Of a stretch of DNA of 64,000 bases, positions 20,352 through 33,350 are shown in pieces (position 1 is the first letter of the stretch; every line of letters begins with the position of its first letter). This DNA is from Silurus meridionalis (lineage: Eukaryota > Chordata > Actinopteri > Siluriformes > Siluridae): assembly GCF_014805685.1 (NCBI RefSeq), contig NC_060892.1:4327490-4391489 (forward strand), given 5' to 3'. The notes below the pieces were generated by a model, which was not told the DNA's origin, did no database searches, and saw only the letters and a list, made by a program, of their open reading frames with translations. The translations under genes and the position numbers were made by a program.

Positions 20352-20632
20352 ATTATTTTATTGTCGAATTTGACAGTTGGTACACATTAAACTGAAACAA
20401 CGTTCCTCCAGAACCAATGTTCTAAATAAAACAATTGAATCTAACTTGGACATAAGCAGATCTACATGCAGGATGACAGAAAGTTCACATACACAAACAA
20501 CAATACACAGTACAACCAGAACAATAGAACAGTACATGAGAGTGCACGCCAACAAGCACACAGACTTAATTCATTAGAGACACCAAAGATCTCTGCTACT
20601 ATAACTACTACCAAACTTCCTTGAAAAAACAT
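20352..20632 (-). mobile_element. Possible retroposon end
   Basis: The reverse complement has 'ggttctggaggaacgttgtt' and ends 'gacaataaa', a pattern I associate with abundant fish retroposon 3' ends. The family is not identified, and the evidence is memory of the pattern only. Confidence 0.35.
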
Positions 20633-21602
20633 ATCTGTTTAAACTGAGAAAATATACATCATTTTAAGGTTAAAAAAAAAAAAATGTTTTTTAATGGCTG
20701 CAACAGGTCTCAAAAAATTTGAGGACCACGTTTGCCACTGTGTAGCATCTATGCGTATACATCTGGGAGCTGAGGAGGCCAGTTGCTGAAGTTTTGGGAG
20801 AGGAATGTTGTTCCATATGTATCTGATACAGAATTCTACCTGCTCAACAGTTCTGGGTGTCCTTTGTTGCGTTTTTCGTTTCATAATGCACCAACTGTTT
20901 TCGAATGATCAAAGATCTAGACTGCAGGCAGGCCAATTCAGTTCCTGGACTCTTCTACTACGAAGTCATACTATTGTAATAGATTCAGTATGCATGATAG
21001 ATATATAGCCAGCATTTGTGGACGGCATGGCAAACTATGTTCACAGACAATGATTTCTGGAGGTGTTAATGAGCCCATGCAGTGATTTTCATTACAGAAT
21101 CATTACTGTTTTGAATGCAGTGCCACCTGAGGGCCGGAAGATCACAGCATCCAATATTGGTGCTTTTTTGCCCTTGTCCCTTGTGCTATAAATCTTTACC
21201 AAATTTGATGATGATATCTGCTGTAATTTAAGCTGATATTGAACTGTTTTGCAATTTTATGTTGAGAAACATTATTCTGAAATTGTTCCACAATTTGGAG
21301 ACACAGTCTTTCACAAATTAGTGAAGCTCTGCCCATCTTTATTTCTATGAGATGCTGCCTTTCTGAGAGACATTATTTATAACCAATCATCAAAACAAAC
21401 ACAGTTGGAGAAAAAAAAAAACACATTTTTTTGAGCCATCATAATCCAAATGACCTTAAAATGGTACATTTCTACAGTTTAAACACTTGGTTTGTTTTCA
21501 GTGTTCTATTATGAATCAAATATTTATTTGAGATTTACAAATCATTGCATTCTGTTTTTATTTACATTTCATTCAATGTCCCAACTTGTTTATCATTGGG
21601 TT
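20633..21602 (-). mobile_element. Tc1/mariner-like transposon, internally deleted
   Basis: Right terminus 'caatgtcccaacttgtttat' followed by 'cattgggtttgta'. Left part 'aaactgagaaaatatacatc'. Internal words: 'gctgaggaggccagttgctg', 'tagactgcaggcaggccaat', 'gtgttcacagacaatg'-like and 'gggccggaagatcac'. The order matches a common fish family whose ends say 'gtcccaacttttttggaat'. About 0.6 kb between 21005 and 21020 is missing compared with the full element, and the outermost left terminus is lost. The transposase would read on the minus strand (KRKTQQRTPRTVEQVEFCIR, 20824-20884). Confidence 0.72.
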
Positions 21603-21797
21603 TGTACTTTATCACTCATTTTTCTTTTCTTTCTTTGTTTTTTTTTTAAACATCCGAATGTCACATTTGTCGCAAAATGACTGAAAGATTTTGAGAGTAA
21701 AATGATTTTTAAGAATTTTTTTTGAATGTATGTTTTAATACTGAGAGCTAATCAGATATACTTAGAGCATTTTTTTAGACAATCTAAAACATAAGAA

Positions 21798-22162
21798 TGT
21801 TCTACAGGTGAAGTGTGTTTTTATTCCCGGTTGTTTTCAGCGTGATGAATGATTCGCATTTCCTGTAGACAGTCCGAGTGAGCGGCAGGTCAAACGTCAG
21901 AGGAACATCATCCATATTTATGATGTGGTGCGGCCTGATTCAGTGGGAGCGCATCTGATTTAATATAAAGAGTTTCATTGGTTCACCTGAACCCGTTCTG
22001 CAATTTCATTGGTCTAATGTTATGGGGCTCAGTTTTTTGGCTTGAAGCTTGTGAAACCGGGAAAAACCAGGAAAAATCCATAAATTAGCCGCTTCATTGT
22101 TTAAGCCGCGGGTTCAAAGCGTGGGAAAAAAGTAGCGGCTTATAGTCCAGAAAACACGGTAG
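21798..22162 (-). mobile_element. TIR element family C, copy 1 (one end)
   Basis: Ends in 'agcggcttatagtccagaaa' and 'acacggta'. It matches the first half of 55424-56032 in the opposite orientation ('cggttgttttcagcgtgatg', 'tattggttcacctga'-like words). The inner half is missing. Class not certain. Confidence 0.75.
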
Positions 22163-23251
22163 TATATTTATTCCTGGAAAACTTAAAGTGAAATGAAATG
22201 GCGTTTTTTTTTTAATCGCATTGTAGATATTGTTGTAAGATTTTGGCAATATTTAATGCAAGAAGTTATAATTTTGTGTTCGGAATCAATTTTATTGAAC
22301 AGATAATAGTCAAAAGCATCCCTGAAATTACAAATTGTCCTAATTTTATTACTAATTTAAAAACAGCACCATCCACAGAGGGATCAGATACAGTTCATTT
22401 GTAATTGTTTTGACTCCCTATTGTAAAGTAATACAATATTACATTTTATTTTGCTATAAATTCCTACCTGTTTTCCTTCAAACTGTATTGGTTCTTTTTC
22501 TGATCTGGATTTTACTTCTTTTTGCACTTTTCTCTTTGCTTTTTCCTGGGAATTCCCTAGATTCCTCCCATTATGTTTAGCTTCACAAATATAATTCTTT
22601 TAGCTTGATTTTTAGGCATTTATTGTTTGACTTTTAGTTCCGAATATATATTCAGAATATAAATTCACTAAATACACCCCAAGACAAGAAGTTTTTGAAC
22701 ATTTTATAGAATGTGACATTTATACAATTTATATTCAATTACTTTAGTTAGCTCTCAAGCTCCATGCAGTGCCTATTAGCCTGGAAATCCATTTTGTATC
22801 TGTGATGGGGAAACAAAATCCCAGCAGGGTTCCAAGGATACTCAATGATAGTCACGAATATTTCTGGAATAGTCTACTTCTGTTTTGTTCTACTCATCTA
22901 GTTATCTCCTCTGACAGTGAAATTAAATCAGCGTTCCCAAGACTCACGTGTTACTATCTGGTGTGGCGATCATATCCGATCAGCATTGCACACGATATCG
23001 CCGCACTCGGCGAATGCTGTTTTCCATTATGGCGCTCTGCATGTAGTACTGCCTGGAGAGGATGTCACATTATACATGTTTGCCCTTTACATGCTCTCCC
23101 CATACCTGTAGTGGTCTTGATCCTGGCCTGTGTTTAATAAATTCCCATGACCTATCCAACTGCAGTGTGGAGGACATTCTTCCTCAAACTGCACTGATTT
23201 AACACAGAAAGCAGGATTCCTAAGCATTTCTCTTTTATTACCTTACTAGCA
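22163..23251. other. No gene seen
   Basis: AT-rich up to about 22750. From there to 23150 it is more complex, with overlapping open frames (22769-23137 and 22917-23111) that share no known motif. I cannot tell whether this is an old repeat. Confidence 0.45.
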
Positions 23252-23703
23252 TTTAATACACTTTATAGAAAAAAATTTGGGACACCTGACTTTTAATACC
23301 ATATACGGATCTTCTCCAAATTGTTTGATGTCTCTGGATGTTTTCCAGATTTTTCCTTTCCCTTTTTTTGCCCTTGTGCACAAAGCCAGCTCCATGAAGA
23401 TATCAGTTTCATGGGTTGGAGTGGAAGATTTCCTGCTATAGAGCTTTGATCTCAACCCTACTGAACACCTTTGGGATGACTGTGAACATTGACTGCACCC
23501 CAGGCCTTCTCACCTACATCAGTACCTGAGTTTACTTACATCCTTGTGGCAGAATAAACACAAATCCACACAAGCACACACAAAAAACCTAGCTTCCCAG
23601 AAGAGTGGAGATTACAGCAAATGGGGAATAAATGGAAGGTGGAATCGGATGTTCAAAAAGCATCTTCCACTCAGGGGTCCACAAACATTTGTTCATGTAG
23701 TGT
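23252..23703 (+). mobile_element. Family A copy 7 (near complete)
   Basis: Both termini present ('tacactttatag' and 'catgtagtgta'). The transposase remnant FDLNPTEHLWDDCEH at about 23445-23490 is the block that follows the second catalytic residue in Tc1 proteins (SPDLNPIEHLWD). This shows the family descends from a Tc1 element rather than from a hAT or SINE. Confidence 0.82.
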
Positions 23704-23869
23704 AACTATGGAAAAGAAGGCATTTTCCAAACCAGGAAGTAGGTTTTTGGATAGGAAAAAAACGAAGAGTAGGGGAAGGTCTAGTATGCAAGGAATTAAA
23801 AACGGGCTGTTATTGAAAAACAATCAGCAATAGGCTGATGTGATGCTGCCTGATATGAAAATGAATAGT
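23704..23869. other. No gene seen
   Basis: Short unassigned stretch. A forward frame (23621-23833) overlaps the family A end and has no motif. Confidence 0.5.
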
Positions 23870-24250
23870 CTGACCACGGACACGGATCAGACTTCGCTTC
23901 CCACATGCATCAATGAGACTTGGCAACCCATGACCCTGTCACTGGTTCACCAATGTTTCTTCCTCTGATCACTTTTGATAGATACTGACCACTGCAAACT
24001 GGGAACAGCCCACAAGAACTGCTGTTTTGGAGATGCTCTGACCCAGTCGTCTAGACATCAGAATTTGTGCAAACTCACTCAAAACCTTATGCTCGCCCAT
24101 TTTTCCTGCTTCTAACACATCAACTTTGAGGACAAAACACTCACTTGCTGCCTGATTTATCCCACCCACTAACATGTGCCATGAAGAGATAAGTGTTTTT
24201 CACTTCACCTGTCATGCTATAATGTCATAATGTTATGCCTGATCGATGTG
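23870..24250 (-). mobile_element. Tc1-like transposon, N-terminal/terminal part
   Basis: Minus strand reads [16 protein letters not shown] then [20 protein letters not shown], the first helix-turn-helix of a Tc1 transposase. It ends in 'cataatgttatgcctgatcg'. The same region occurs at 58.99-59.47 kb. The catalytic part is missing in both. Confidence 0.82.
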
Positions 24251-25230
24251 TATAAAATATCATATTGATAACAGTAAGATGTCTGTGACTTTGATCGTGG
24301 CATGGATGTCTGTGCCAAATGGGTTGGTTTGAGCTTTTTTTTTTTTTTTTACAATTTATTGATCTTCCACGGATTTTTAAACACAACAGTAAAGATTTTG
24401 CTCAGTTTTTCTCCATTCTGATGTTTGATGTGAACATTAAACACAAGATTTGACTGAACCTGAGAAGAAATATAGGTCTATACACTTCAGCATAGAGTAT
24501 CCTGATAAGTCAGTTATCACCTTGTCAATAAATATCATTGACCCCATTTCACTTGCAGCTGTACATACATTATTAGAAAGTTAGGATGCCTAAAATGCTT
24601 AAGATCATGAGCTTTTCCTTTCCTTCTCCCCATTTTCTCTTTTTTGTAATTTAGGTAAAATTCAAATTAGCTTTCTTTAATTGATTGCCTTTTTCTAAAG
24701 TCGTTTCTTGCCTTTCTTGACGTCTCTTGATTGTATTCTTTGATACTGATATACCAGAGTGTTCCTGGCCTGGCTAGATGCTTTAAACAGGTTTTTACTG
24801 TCACCGTGCACTAGATCATTAGCACTGAAAGCGTTTTCATGCCTACCTCCTCTTATTGCAGCTTATGTTTGCATTTCTGCCATCGTTATTTTTTCATAAT
24901 TATGAATGTTACGCCCCACTTTGCTGAACGCTGTTTGTTGTTGTCTTTGTTGTCAGCTCTGTGTGTGATTCTTAGCCGCCGCAAGTGACAGGCATGACGT
25001 TGAAGGCGTATCAAGAATGAGGGGATAGGCACGGGAGGAGTGAGTCATGTAAAGAGCTCCCATAATTAAGATTCAGCAGCAGGCTCTTCTGCCACTTTCA
25101 ATTGGCACCAACATGGCAGCCGTGCAATAAATCAGCTGTGCTAAGTTCAGCCCAGAGACAGACGGATAGCGGGGAACATCGTGTCTCGGGTGTTCTTTGC
25201 GCGTAGTTATGAGCAGCTGTAATCAGATTC
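24251..25230. other. No gene seen; possible regulatory DNA
   Basis: T tract at 24338-24351. From about 24830 the sequence is richer in G+C and repeat-free, with 'tttcataattatgaatgtt', 'cccataattaagattcagca' and 'aacatggcagccgtgcaata'. Candidate non-coding control DNA by composition only. Confidence 0.35.
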
Positions 25231-25272
25231 CGAGTGGAGGGAGGGAGGGAGGAAGGGAGGGAGGGAGGGAAT
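25231..25272. repeat. (GGGA)n microsatellite
   Basis: About ten GGGA units with one GGAA variant. Confidence 0.93.
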
Positions 25273-26238
25273 AGAATAAAGGGCAGGGCCTTGATACGGC
25301 ATGGTACGGTCCGGTAGGGCACTGCATGGGAAAATGCATTTGTATGCACTGTGATGCCTGGGCTCTTCTGTATGCCGTCAGTTCTTTAACTCTTTTTCCT
25401 CTCTCTGAACTGAGTGTTTTCCAAAGAGGAAAAAAAAAGAGCTTTTTTTTGCCTTACCATTATACCCTAATCCCTCCGGGATGGAAGGATGGTACAAAGA
25501 ACATAAACGAGGGATCTCAGGTAGTGCGTTTGCAAGACACAAACACACGTCACACTAAATCTCCCTGGACCAACGACGTTTAATAGGTTTCTCAGGCACT
25601 TTCACTCCCTCTGCTAGAAGCAATGCGCAGCCTGGAGGGAGCCGTAGAGCCCGAGCGGCTGCCCTGTTTGTTTCAACACGCTGAAAGCGGATTCGCTCAG
25701 CCTCACAGGAGAGTAGAGAGTTGAAAGGCTCAGACATATGAATATGTAACAGATGGCGTGCCTGTCTTGAAACGAAGAAGAACATTACAGTCAGTGCCTG
25801 TGGTCCTCGAATGAATCCGATCGCAACTTCCTATACATACTAACTACATTTACGGCTCGACTCAAGGTCATTACCGTTTCCTGGTTGTCTCTCTGTAATC
25901 GCTGTTAACGTTTCAGGATTTGTTTTATAGTCGGAATATGTGGGCATGGATTCTTACATGTGGTCAGTGCAGATATTCTGAAGCATTTTATTGCTCTTTT
26001 ATTGTCCCCATTATTTAATTATCCATACCCTTCTCTCCAACTTAATCAAACCGCATAGAAAATCAACTGTCGAAATGCTAATGTACCCTACGATTCAGTA
26101 AGAATTTGTAAAGATGATTAATAAAAGCTGGATTATTGCTTGAATGTTGAAACCAAATAAGGATCTTGAACTTCACCAAATGACTAAAATTTTATGAAAA
26201 TGACCAGCTAGTAAATGACTAGCTAGTAGAAAAAAGAG

Positions 26239-26240
<2 letters not shown>
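25273..26240. other. No gene seen
   Basis: 25290-25320 holds short imperfect GGTAC-like repeats. 25560-25800 is GC-richer and repeat-free, with a 76-codon minus frame that has no motif. The rest is AT-rich. Confidence 0.45.

Positions 26241-26311
<71 letters not shown>
26241..26311. repeat. (GT)n microsatellite
   Basis: About 35 pure GT units, the longest GT array in the window, followed by a short GA run. Confidence 0.98.
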
Positions 26312-26316
<5 letters not shown>

Positions 26317-26604
26317 GAGAGGGTATTGTAAACTCTACGATTAACCAGCTTGAGGTTACACGACACAGCGAGAAAACTGCATGACCTCTATTTATTCTAA
26401 TAGGCAGTGCATAGTGTGAGATTAGGTTTTGGTGGTGTTTCATCTTAAATCATCTCCCAACTAACCCTTAGGATTTTTGAATACAATTCTAATGATACAT
26501 CCGTTTCAGCAAAGCAACAGTTTTTTCCTCCACAGAAAATTTAAATGGCATTCTCTAACACACTACATTCTGTCTGATAAAACACAGCCACCCTGTATCC
26601 AGAA

Positions 26605-26965
26605 AAAGCACTGCTGATGAAACACATATTCCTTTTTCTAATGAGTGGTGTTAGGGCTGTAGGTGGGAAATATGAGGGCTAAGGTTGGGTGTTATCCATT
26701 GTTTTGGCTGCTTGAGTTGTGGGGTGGGTCGGTATTAGGGCTGGGGGGGTATGAGGTATAAATGGTTTTAGGTCTATGTTTGGTGGGATATCTGGGGGTA
26801 TTGGTTGTGTTGGGGCTATGAGTGGGTGGTGTGGATTAGTATTAGAATTATGGGGGGGTGATGTAGTGGGTATTATGTAGTCGGTATGGGGGTATGAGTG
26901 GTATTAGAGCTACGGGTTGGGTTATCAATGGTGGGGATCAGTATTGTGTAATAGTTATGCATCAT
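26605..26965 (+). repeat. G-rich degenerate array, block 1
   Basis: Imperfect units around 'attagggctatgggtggggg' with many GGG runs and little C. Starts after 'attcctttttctaatgagtg' (26628), which returns before block 2. Confidence 0.85.
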
Positions 26966-27984
26966 TCTTATAATGCCGTTAAAAAGACCTCATGATATTA
27001 ATGCATTGTTTAGCTCTAAAAATATTAGATTTTAGCATCTAATACCATCCCCAGTCACTTTCTTTCAAACTGTTTTAGAATCATTGTTGCCAGTTGCAGA
27101 TATCATGTTCGAGGTTTTAGTTTTCACAGTTTTGATGTAGTGTGATAAGACCTCCAGCTTCAGTTCCACACGGAGAGTGGGGCACAGCAGAGGCATCAAA
27201 GAGACTAAACACGCGTGATGACAAGATCGGCGCTTTATCATGGGGCAGGCGTTGTTTTTTAGCACCGGGCATGAATGGACAATTAACCAACTGTTTCGAT
27301 GGATCGTTTCATAGCAACGGGCACTCATTAAGGACTTGGGTGTCGGGTGCTATATTGAGCACACTGCCTTTGGGGAGGGCAGACAGCGAGAGGGAGATGT
27401 CTAACACTGATAGGAGGGGACACAGAATAACACAAAAAAGCAGGCTGGGAAAAGTTATTTCTTCCCGTCAAATGCTAAACACGAGTGTGCTGATATCGAG
27501 CTATAGGGAAGGGTACGTGAGAAAATGAACAGTTAATAAGAATGCATGTAGTGGTCCCACATATGGCGGAGGTAAACAGTGTCTCGGTTTCCAGCTGTCC
27601 CCAAAGGACACGGCATTGCACAGAGCTCGGTGGCAGCTTGCTGTCATTGTCACTCGAGCTTCTGCCAAGGTTGAATCCAATTAGATGAGCCTGGGAATAC
27701 GAGCTTGGAAAAGACTTAGAAGAAATAATGGACAGCGAAGTTGTGCTAAGGTCTGAGATCCCTTTTGCCTTTATTAAGGTGGCATTTTTACCAAACTACA
27801 GAATCTTTGTAATACCTACTATATGGGAGAAACCAGAGAGTTCAGGATGTGCTGAGTACAGGGTGGTGTAACGAAGCAGAGTTACCGTTAACACCAAAAA
27901 TGGATTCCCTTCCAATAAATAGCTTTTATTTCCTTCTTATACCACAGCTTAGGTTTTAAGTTTGACCACACAGCAGAAAAAAAG
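26966..27984. other. Unique block between the array halves
   Basis: 27130-27770 is richer in G+C, with no transposon words. A 128-codon plus frame (27142-27528) has no recognisable domain and no typical coding context. Candidate non-coding control DNA or unrecognised single-copy sequence. Confidence 0.4.
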
Positions 27985-28280
27985 CTCAGGAGAAGATATA
28001 AGGAAGAAACCTTGAGAGGAACCAGACTCATACGGGAAGCTCATCGTCATCTGGGTAACACCAGATATTCATTCATTATCGCTCCATCATTTTTGAGGTT
28101 ATCAACTCTTTACTGATGGAGTGCTAAACGGTACGTTGTAGTGCTGTGCCACTGTAGCAAAATTGTCTGTATTAATTATAGTCCAAAATTTAGCAAAGTT
28201 TTCATGGTTTCTGTGTGGAACCATCCACAGTAATCTCATGTATCTTTAGGTTGTTAATGTGGAGCCATAATCAGCACTGT
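27985..28280 (-). mobile_element. L2-type LINE 3' UTR fragment
   Basis: 'taaggaagaaaccttgagag', 'gaaccagactcatacgggaa', 'cattcattatcgctccatca'. Reverse orientation of the 17.9-20.0 kb element. Its right edge meets the second G-rich block. Confidence 0.72.
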
Positions 28281-29185
28281 TAAAGGAACACATATTCCTT
28301 TTTCTAATGAGTGGTGTTGGGGGCTATGGGTGGAGCGGTGTGGGGTATTGAAGCTATGAGTGAGGTGTGGATCAGTATTAGGGCTATTGGTGGGGGGTAT
28401 GAGGGGTATGAATGGTATTAGGGCTATGGTTTGTTGGGGGTATCTGTGATATTGGGGCTTTAAGTGAGAGGTATGGATCAGTGTATAGGCTATACTTGGG
28501 GGCTACAGGGGTATGAATGGTATTAGGGCTATAGTTTGGGGATATATGTGGTATTGGAGCTGTAAGTGGGAGTGTGGATCGGTATTAGGGTTATAGGTGG
28601 GGGCTATGAATGGTATTAGGCCTGTGGTTTGGGGCATATTTGTGGTATTAGGGCTGTGAGTGGGGCTGTGGATCAGTTTTAGGGTTATAGATTGGGATAT
28701 AGGGGCATGAATGGTGTTGAGCTATGTTGTGGGGGTTTTGTGGTATTGGGGCTATAAGTTGGGGGTCTGGCTCAGTATAAGGGCTATAGATGGGAGTATG
28801 GGATATGAATAGTATTAGGGCAATAATTAGTGAGTATCAGTTGTGTAAGGGCTGTGATTGGGGATGGATCATTATTAGGGCTATACATGGGGGTATGGCA
28901 GTATGAATGGTATTAGGGCTCTGGTTTGGGGGTATTTGTGTTATTGGGGATAGAAGTGGAGGTGTGGATTGGTATTATGGCTGGAGGTGGGGGTGGAGGG
29001 GTATGGATTATATTAGGGCTATGGTTTGCAGGGTATTTGTGGTTTTAGGGTTGTAACTGGTGGGGTGTGGTTTGGTATTAGTGCTATAGGTGGGGAGTAT
29101 TGGGGTTTGAATGTTATTAGCACTATAGGTAGAAGCTATGACTGTATTAATAGTATTAGGGCTATGCTTGGTATCAGTTGTATTG
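28271..29185 (+). repeat. G-rich degenerate array, block 2
   Basis: About 0.9 kb of units such as 'gtattagggctatggtttgg' and 'gggtatgaatggtattaggg'. The typical spacing alternates between units with 'tggatcggtattaggg' and units with 'ggtatttgtggtattggggc', so the real period is a two-part unit of roughly 100 bases. It starts with the same leader as block 1 (28294). Confidence 0.88.
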
Positions 29186-30834
29186 CAAAAGCAACAGTGA
29201 ATATTTTTTAATGTATAAGATTTTCTATCCAGAAGATGGGCATCCGGATGGCCCAGGCAGGTCTATTATTACTGATATAGGTTCCTAGTATCATTTATGC
29301 TAATATTTACATGAAATAAAGTCTTTACCAGGCTCTCTTTTATAAACGTATGCGTCCATCCTGAAGACTTTTCTGTCTCTGAAAAGAAAAACATTTTTAT
29401 TCAGTTCACTGGAGACTCTTCAAGACGTCTATCAATACTATGCTTCTATAAATGCTAAATAAAAATATAAACACAGAAAATTTCAATAACTAATCATATT
29501 CTTTAATCCGATTATGAAAATCGTCCACCATTAAAGCCTCTGAGAATGAGGTTTTAGTATAGAACAAATAACATGATGTCATTGTAACGAGGTTACTATA
29601 GAAACAATAATGTTAATACAAATCTGTGATTTGCAAAGCAGCTGCTGTTATAGAAAACACATCATCACCATCTAACTAACAGAGTGGTAACACAGTTTAA
29701 GCGTACCCTTTTATCCAAATCCGAGCACTCCTGATCTTGCTTAGTGCTCCTCAGGTTTCTTTTCGGCAATGGTTTGAACTTTAATTTCATCTCGCAACCT
29801 TCCAGTTGCTTGTTCTGAACCTTAACCACAGATGCTCTATTCCCAAGCTTCCTCTGTGTAATCCTACAAGATAACATCAGGATAAAAGCCATCGTCAGTC
29901 CTTAATGCCCCCCAAAAAACATCACCTCAGCACTAGACTAAATGTGAAAATACCCGTTTAAATCCCATTTCTGATTATCTAATGTTAATCTGTCAACTTG
30001 CTATTTTCACTCTCATAGTTGTTGTTGCTGTGTGCACCCCTGGGAACACGGGATCAGTCCATTCTCCAACCCAGTGAAGAAAAACAGCTCCATTTCTCTG
30101 TCATAGCCTAGCGCTTTCGCCCACATGAGTGATGTGTTAAACAGTTGCTATAGATATCTTACTGCAGAGTGTAGGCAATGCACAGAGTCTCAGGGAGTGT
30201 GAAAGTCATGCACTAGGGAACATAGGGAAACGACTGAGAGCTGCTGAGAGAGTGATGGAAAGTGCTGTTTCTCTACAAGCCCACAAAACTGCTGTTGTTC
30301 CACTGAGTGCCTGTCGTATTCAACCCATAATCTAATGAGATGTTCCTGAATAGCTGGAGTATAGACTACCACACAGTTGTGGTGCTGTAAAGGCACATTT
30401 GATGAAGACTCCTCCATGCTACATTATCTCCCAAACTCTGCCTCGCGTTTGTCTCACTTTAAGCCTTTTTTCTTTTCGAGTTTAAAGACAGACACAACAG
30501 AAAACAGAAAGAAAAATGAAAGAAAATGTACCTCAGCACAGTGCTAATGAGCCTCAAAATCAATGAAAGAAAGCCAGCAAATGGCTGAACATGTAGATTG
30601 GTGATTATTGCATCACTGAACTTGTTGCTTCTACAAGGAGAATTGGGAATTGATTAGAGTTGAAACGTGGTCAGTGCTGACAGCTAAGTGATGATACACC
30701 TAGATCCAGTGACCTTTTCGGTTCCTTCTTCGACTCAAACTAATAGTAATAAATTTACTGAGCTTTAAAGTAGATAATTGCCCTGCATGTGGTACAGATC
30801 TGATCACCATTGTTTTCCACAAACAAATCATAAA
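29186..30834. other. No gene seen
   Basis: About 1.6 kb without recognised repeats. Short frames (29665-29892 and 30190-30417, minus) have no motif. 30000-30430 is of more balanced composition and may be single-copy. Confidence 0.45.
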
Positions 30835-32260
30835 TCATCATTGTTCTCTATAGTCATTGATCAACATTATTCCTGAACAACCAAGCACTGATCACCACTG
30901 TTGCAATCTGCATGACCAATCAATCACCATTGTTCCCATTGGTCCCAACACCCACTGAACATCATTGTTGCTAACAGCAAATCACTGATCATGGTTGTTT
31001 CTGAAGACCCAATCCCAGATCACCATTGTTCCCATTGTTCCCAACCATAAATCACAGCTCACAGTTGTTCCCATTGTTCCCAACAATCAATCACAGATTA
31101 CCATTGTTCCCATTGTTCCCAGCAATCAATCACAAATCACCATTGTTCCCATTGTTCCCAGCAATCAATCACAGATCACCATTGTTCCCAGCAATCAATC
31201 ACCGATCACCATTTGTTCCCATTGTTCCCAACAATCAATCACAGATCACCATTGTTCCCAAAATCAATCCCAGATCACCATTGTTCCCATTGTTCCCAAC
31301 CATAAATCACAGCTCACAGTTGTTCCCATTGTTCCCAACAATCAATCACAGATTACCATTGTTCCCATTGTTCCCAGCAATCAATCACAAATCACCATTG
31401 TTCCCATTGTTCCCAGCAATCAATCACAGATCACCATTGTTCCCATTGTTCCCAGCAATCAATCACCGATCACCATTTGTTCCCATTGTTCCCAACAATC
31501 AATCACAGATCACCATTGTTCCCAAAATTAATCACAGATCACCATTGTTCCCATTGTTCCCAACAATCAATCACAGAACACCATTGTTCCCAACAATCAA
31601 TCCCTGATCATCATTGTTGCTAACAGCAAATCACTGATCATCATTGTTTGTAAAGACCCAATCACTGATCATTATTGTTTTTCAGTATCTAATCATTGAT
31701 TACCATTATTCCCATTGTTCCCAATAACCGAATTACTGATTATTCTTGCTCCCAACAACCAATCACTGATCACCATTGTTCTTAACAACGAATCACTGAT
31801 CACCACGGTTCCTATCAGCAAATCACTGATCATCATTGTTCCTATCAGCAAATCATTGATCACCATTGTTCCTAAAAACCCAGTCACTAATCCTCCTTGT
31901 TTACACCAACCAGTAATTGATTCATTAATTCATTATAATTGTATGTCCAATCACTTGTTTCCAAATGTCAATTACTGATCATTGTTTCCAACACCTGGTC
32001 ACTGATCGTTTAAAGCGACCATTCATTGACCATTCATATTTACTCTTAAAGAAGCAATCACTGATCTGCATTGCTCCCACTGACCAGTAATTGTTCATCA
32101 TTATATCTATATGACAGATATAATGGGAACACTGATCACCATTGTTCCTATTATTCCCAATAATCACTGATCATTATTATCCCATTGACTAGTCATTGTT
32201 CACCATTACTCCTGAACAATCACTGATCACCACTGATCCCAATGACTAGTTATTGATCAC
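30835..32260 (+). repeat. Minisatellite with higher-order repeats
   Basis: Unit about 35-39 bases, 'caatcaatcacagatcacca' plus 'ttgttcccattgttcccaa'. The core 30990-31600 is homogeneous, and the edges decay on both sides into isolated 'cactgatcaccattgttcc' units. Inside the core a block of 245 bases repeats (marker 'ccaaccataaatcacagctc' at 31041 and 31286). Two frames stay open for over 170 codons only because the unit lacks stops. Confidence 0.95.
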
Positions 32261-33004
32261 TGTTATTCCTGACTACTATTCATTTAACTACACAAAGAAA
32301 TCGTAAAACTTCACTAGTTCTTGGCAGTTAACATGCTGGTTGATTATGGAGGTGAAAATAGAACATATAAGGCACAACCATTACATTTCAGTTGGCAAGT
32401 TTAAGTTAGCACATTTATATTTCATATGTTCTGCATTTTTAATCATCTCTCTTCTTTTTGATATGCATCACACATCTTTCCATGTCTATTATGTGCACAT
32501 AAAACTCATCAACAATATTTAAAGTGATCCCTATTTCTGTATTTCCCAACCTCCTTAATTAATTTCTGTCTGTCTCACTGACCCAGTTACTGTCTGAAAC
32601 TGAAAGCTCTTTACCTTTTCAGAAGAATGATTTTTTTATGTAAGCACATCAGATTTACTGCTTCACACATTCTTTAGTTGTTCTTTTGAACTTTTTAACT
32701 TTGACTACAGTATATGTTGAAACCAGGAAAAGAGGGGTTTTCAAAAAAAACAGTGGAACCTGCTTAGAAGATTAGAACCTATAACTAATAATGTGGATCC
32801 TGTTTAAAATATTAGAACCCATCACTTTCCAAAAAAAAAACATCTAAAGAACACTGATCACCATTGTTTTTAACCACTTAATCATCAGCATTACTCCTGA
32901 ACAAAAAAGCACCATTTTGAACAATTGATCAATACTGTTCAAAATGACCAACCCATACAATAAAAAATATATATTTTCAAATATAATTTTATTTATTTAT
33001 TTCA
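32261..33004. other. No gene seen; stray minisatellite units
   Basis: AT-rich. 32845-32950 contains diverged units of the neighbouring minisatellite ('cactgatcaccattgttttt'). Nothing else is recognised. Confidence 0.5.
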
Positions 33005-33200
33005 AAATATTCAAAAAATGGCCAAAAATATATTTGCTAAAATCTAAATATATTTTCTTCAAATACTTTTTTGCCCATTTTATGTATATTTTAGAAAATA
33101 TATTTGAAAATAATTAATATATATAATATATTTTAATCCAAATAAAAATACACTCACATGAACATTTTAAGAAAATCTTTTTTTTTTATTTACATTGATT

Positions 33201-33279
<79 letters not shown>

Positions 33280-33317
33280 TTTATTTGTTTGTTTGTTTTT
33301 TTTATTATTTATTTATT

Positions 33318-33350
<33 letters not shown>

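Noticed and set aside
27142..27528. 128-codon frame as a possible gene or exon
   Set aside because: No recognisable domain. Composition alone makes longer frames likelier in this GC-richer block.
26605..29185. TTAGGG words suggesting interstitial telomere repeats
   Set aside because: TTAGGG occurs only as part of longer degenerate units ('attagggctatggg') and never in tandem, so it is not telomeric DNA.
30995..31607. Open frames of 178 and 193 codons, and a regular repeat that looks CRISPR-like
   Set aside because: The frames repeat the minisatellite unit and owe their length to the absence of stops in it. Units are contiguous without unique spacers and the sequence is vertebrate, so this is not a CRISPR array or a gene.
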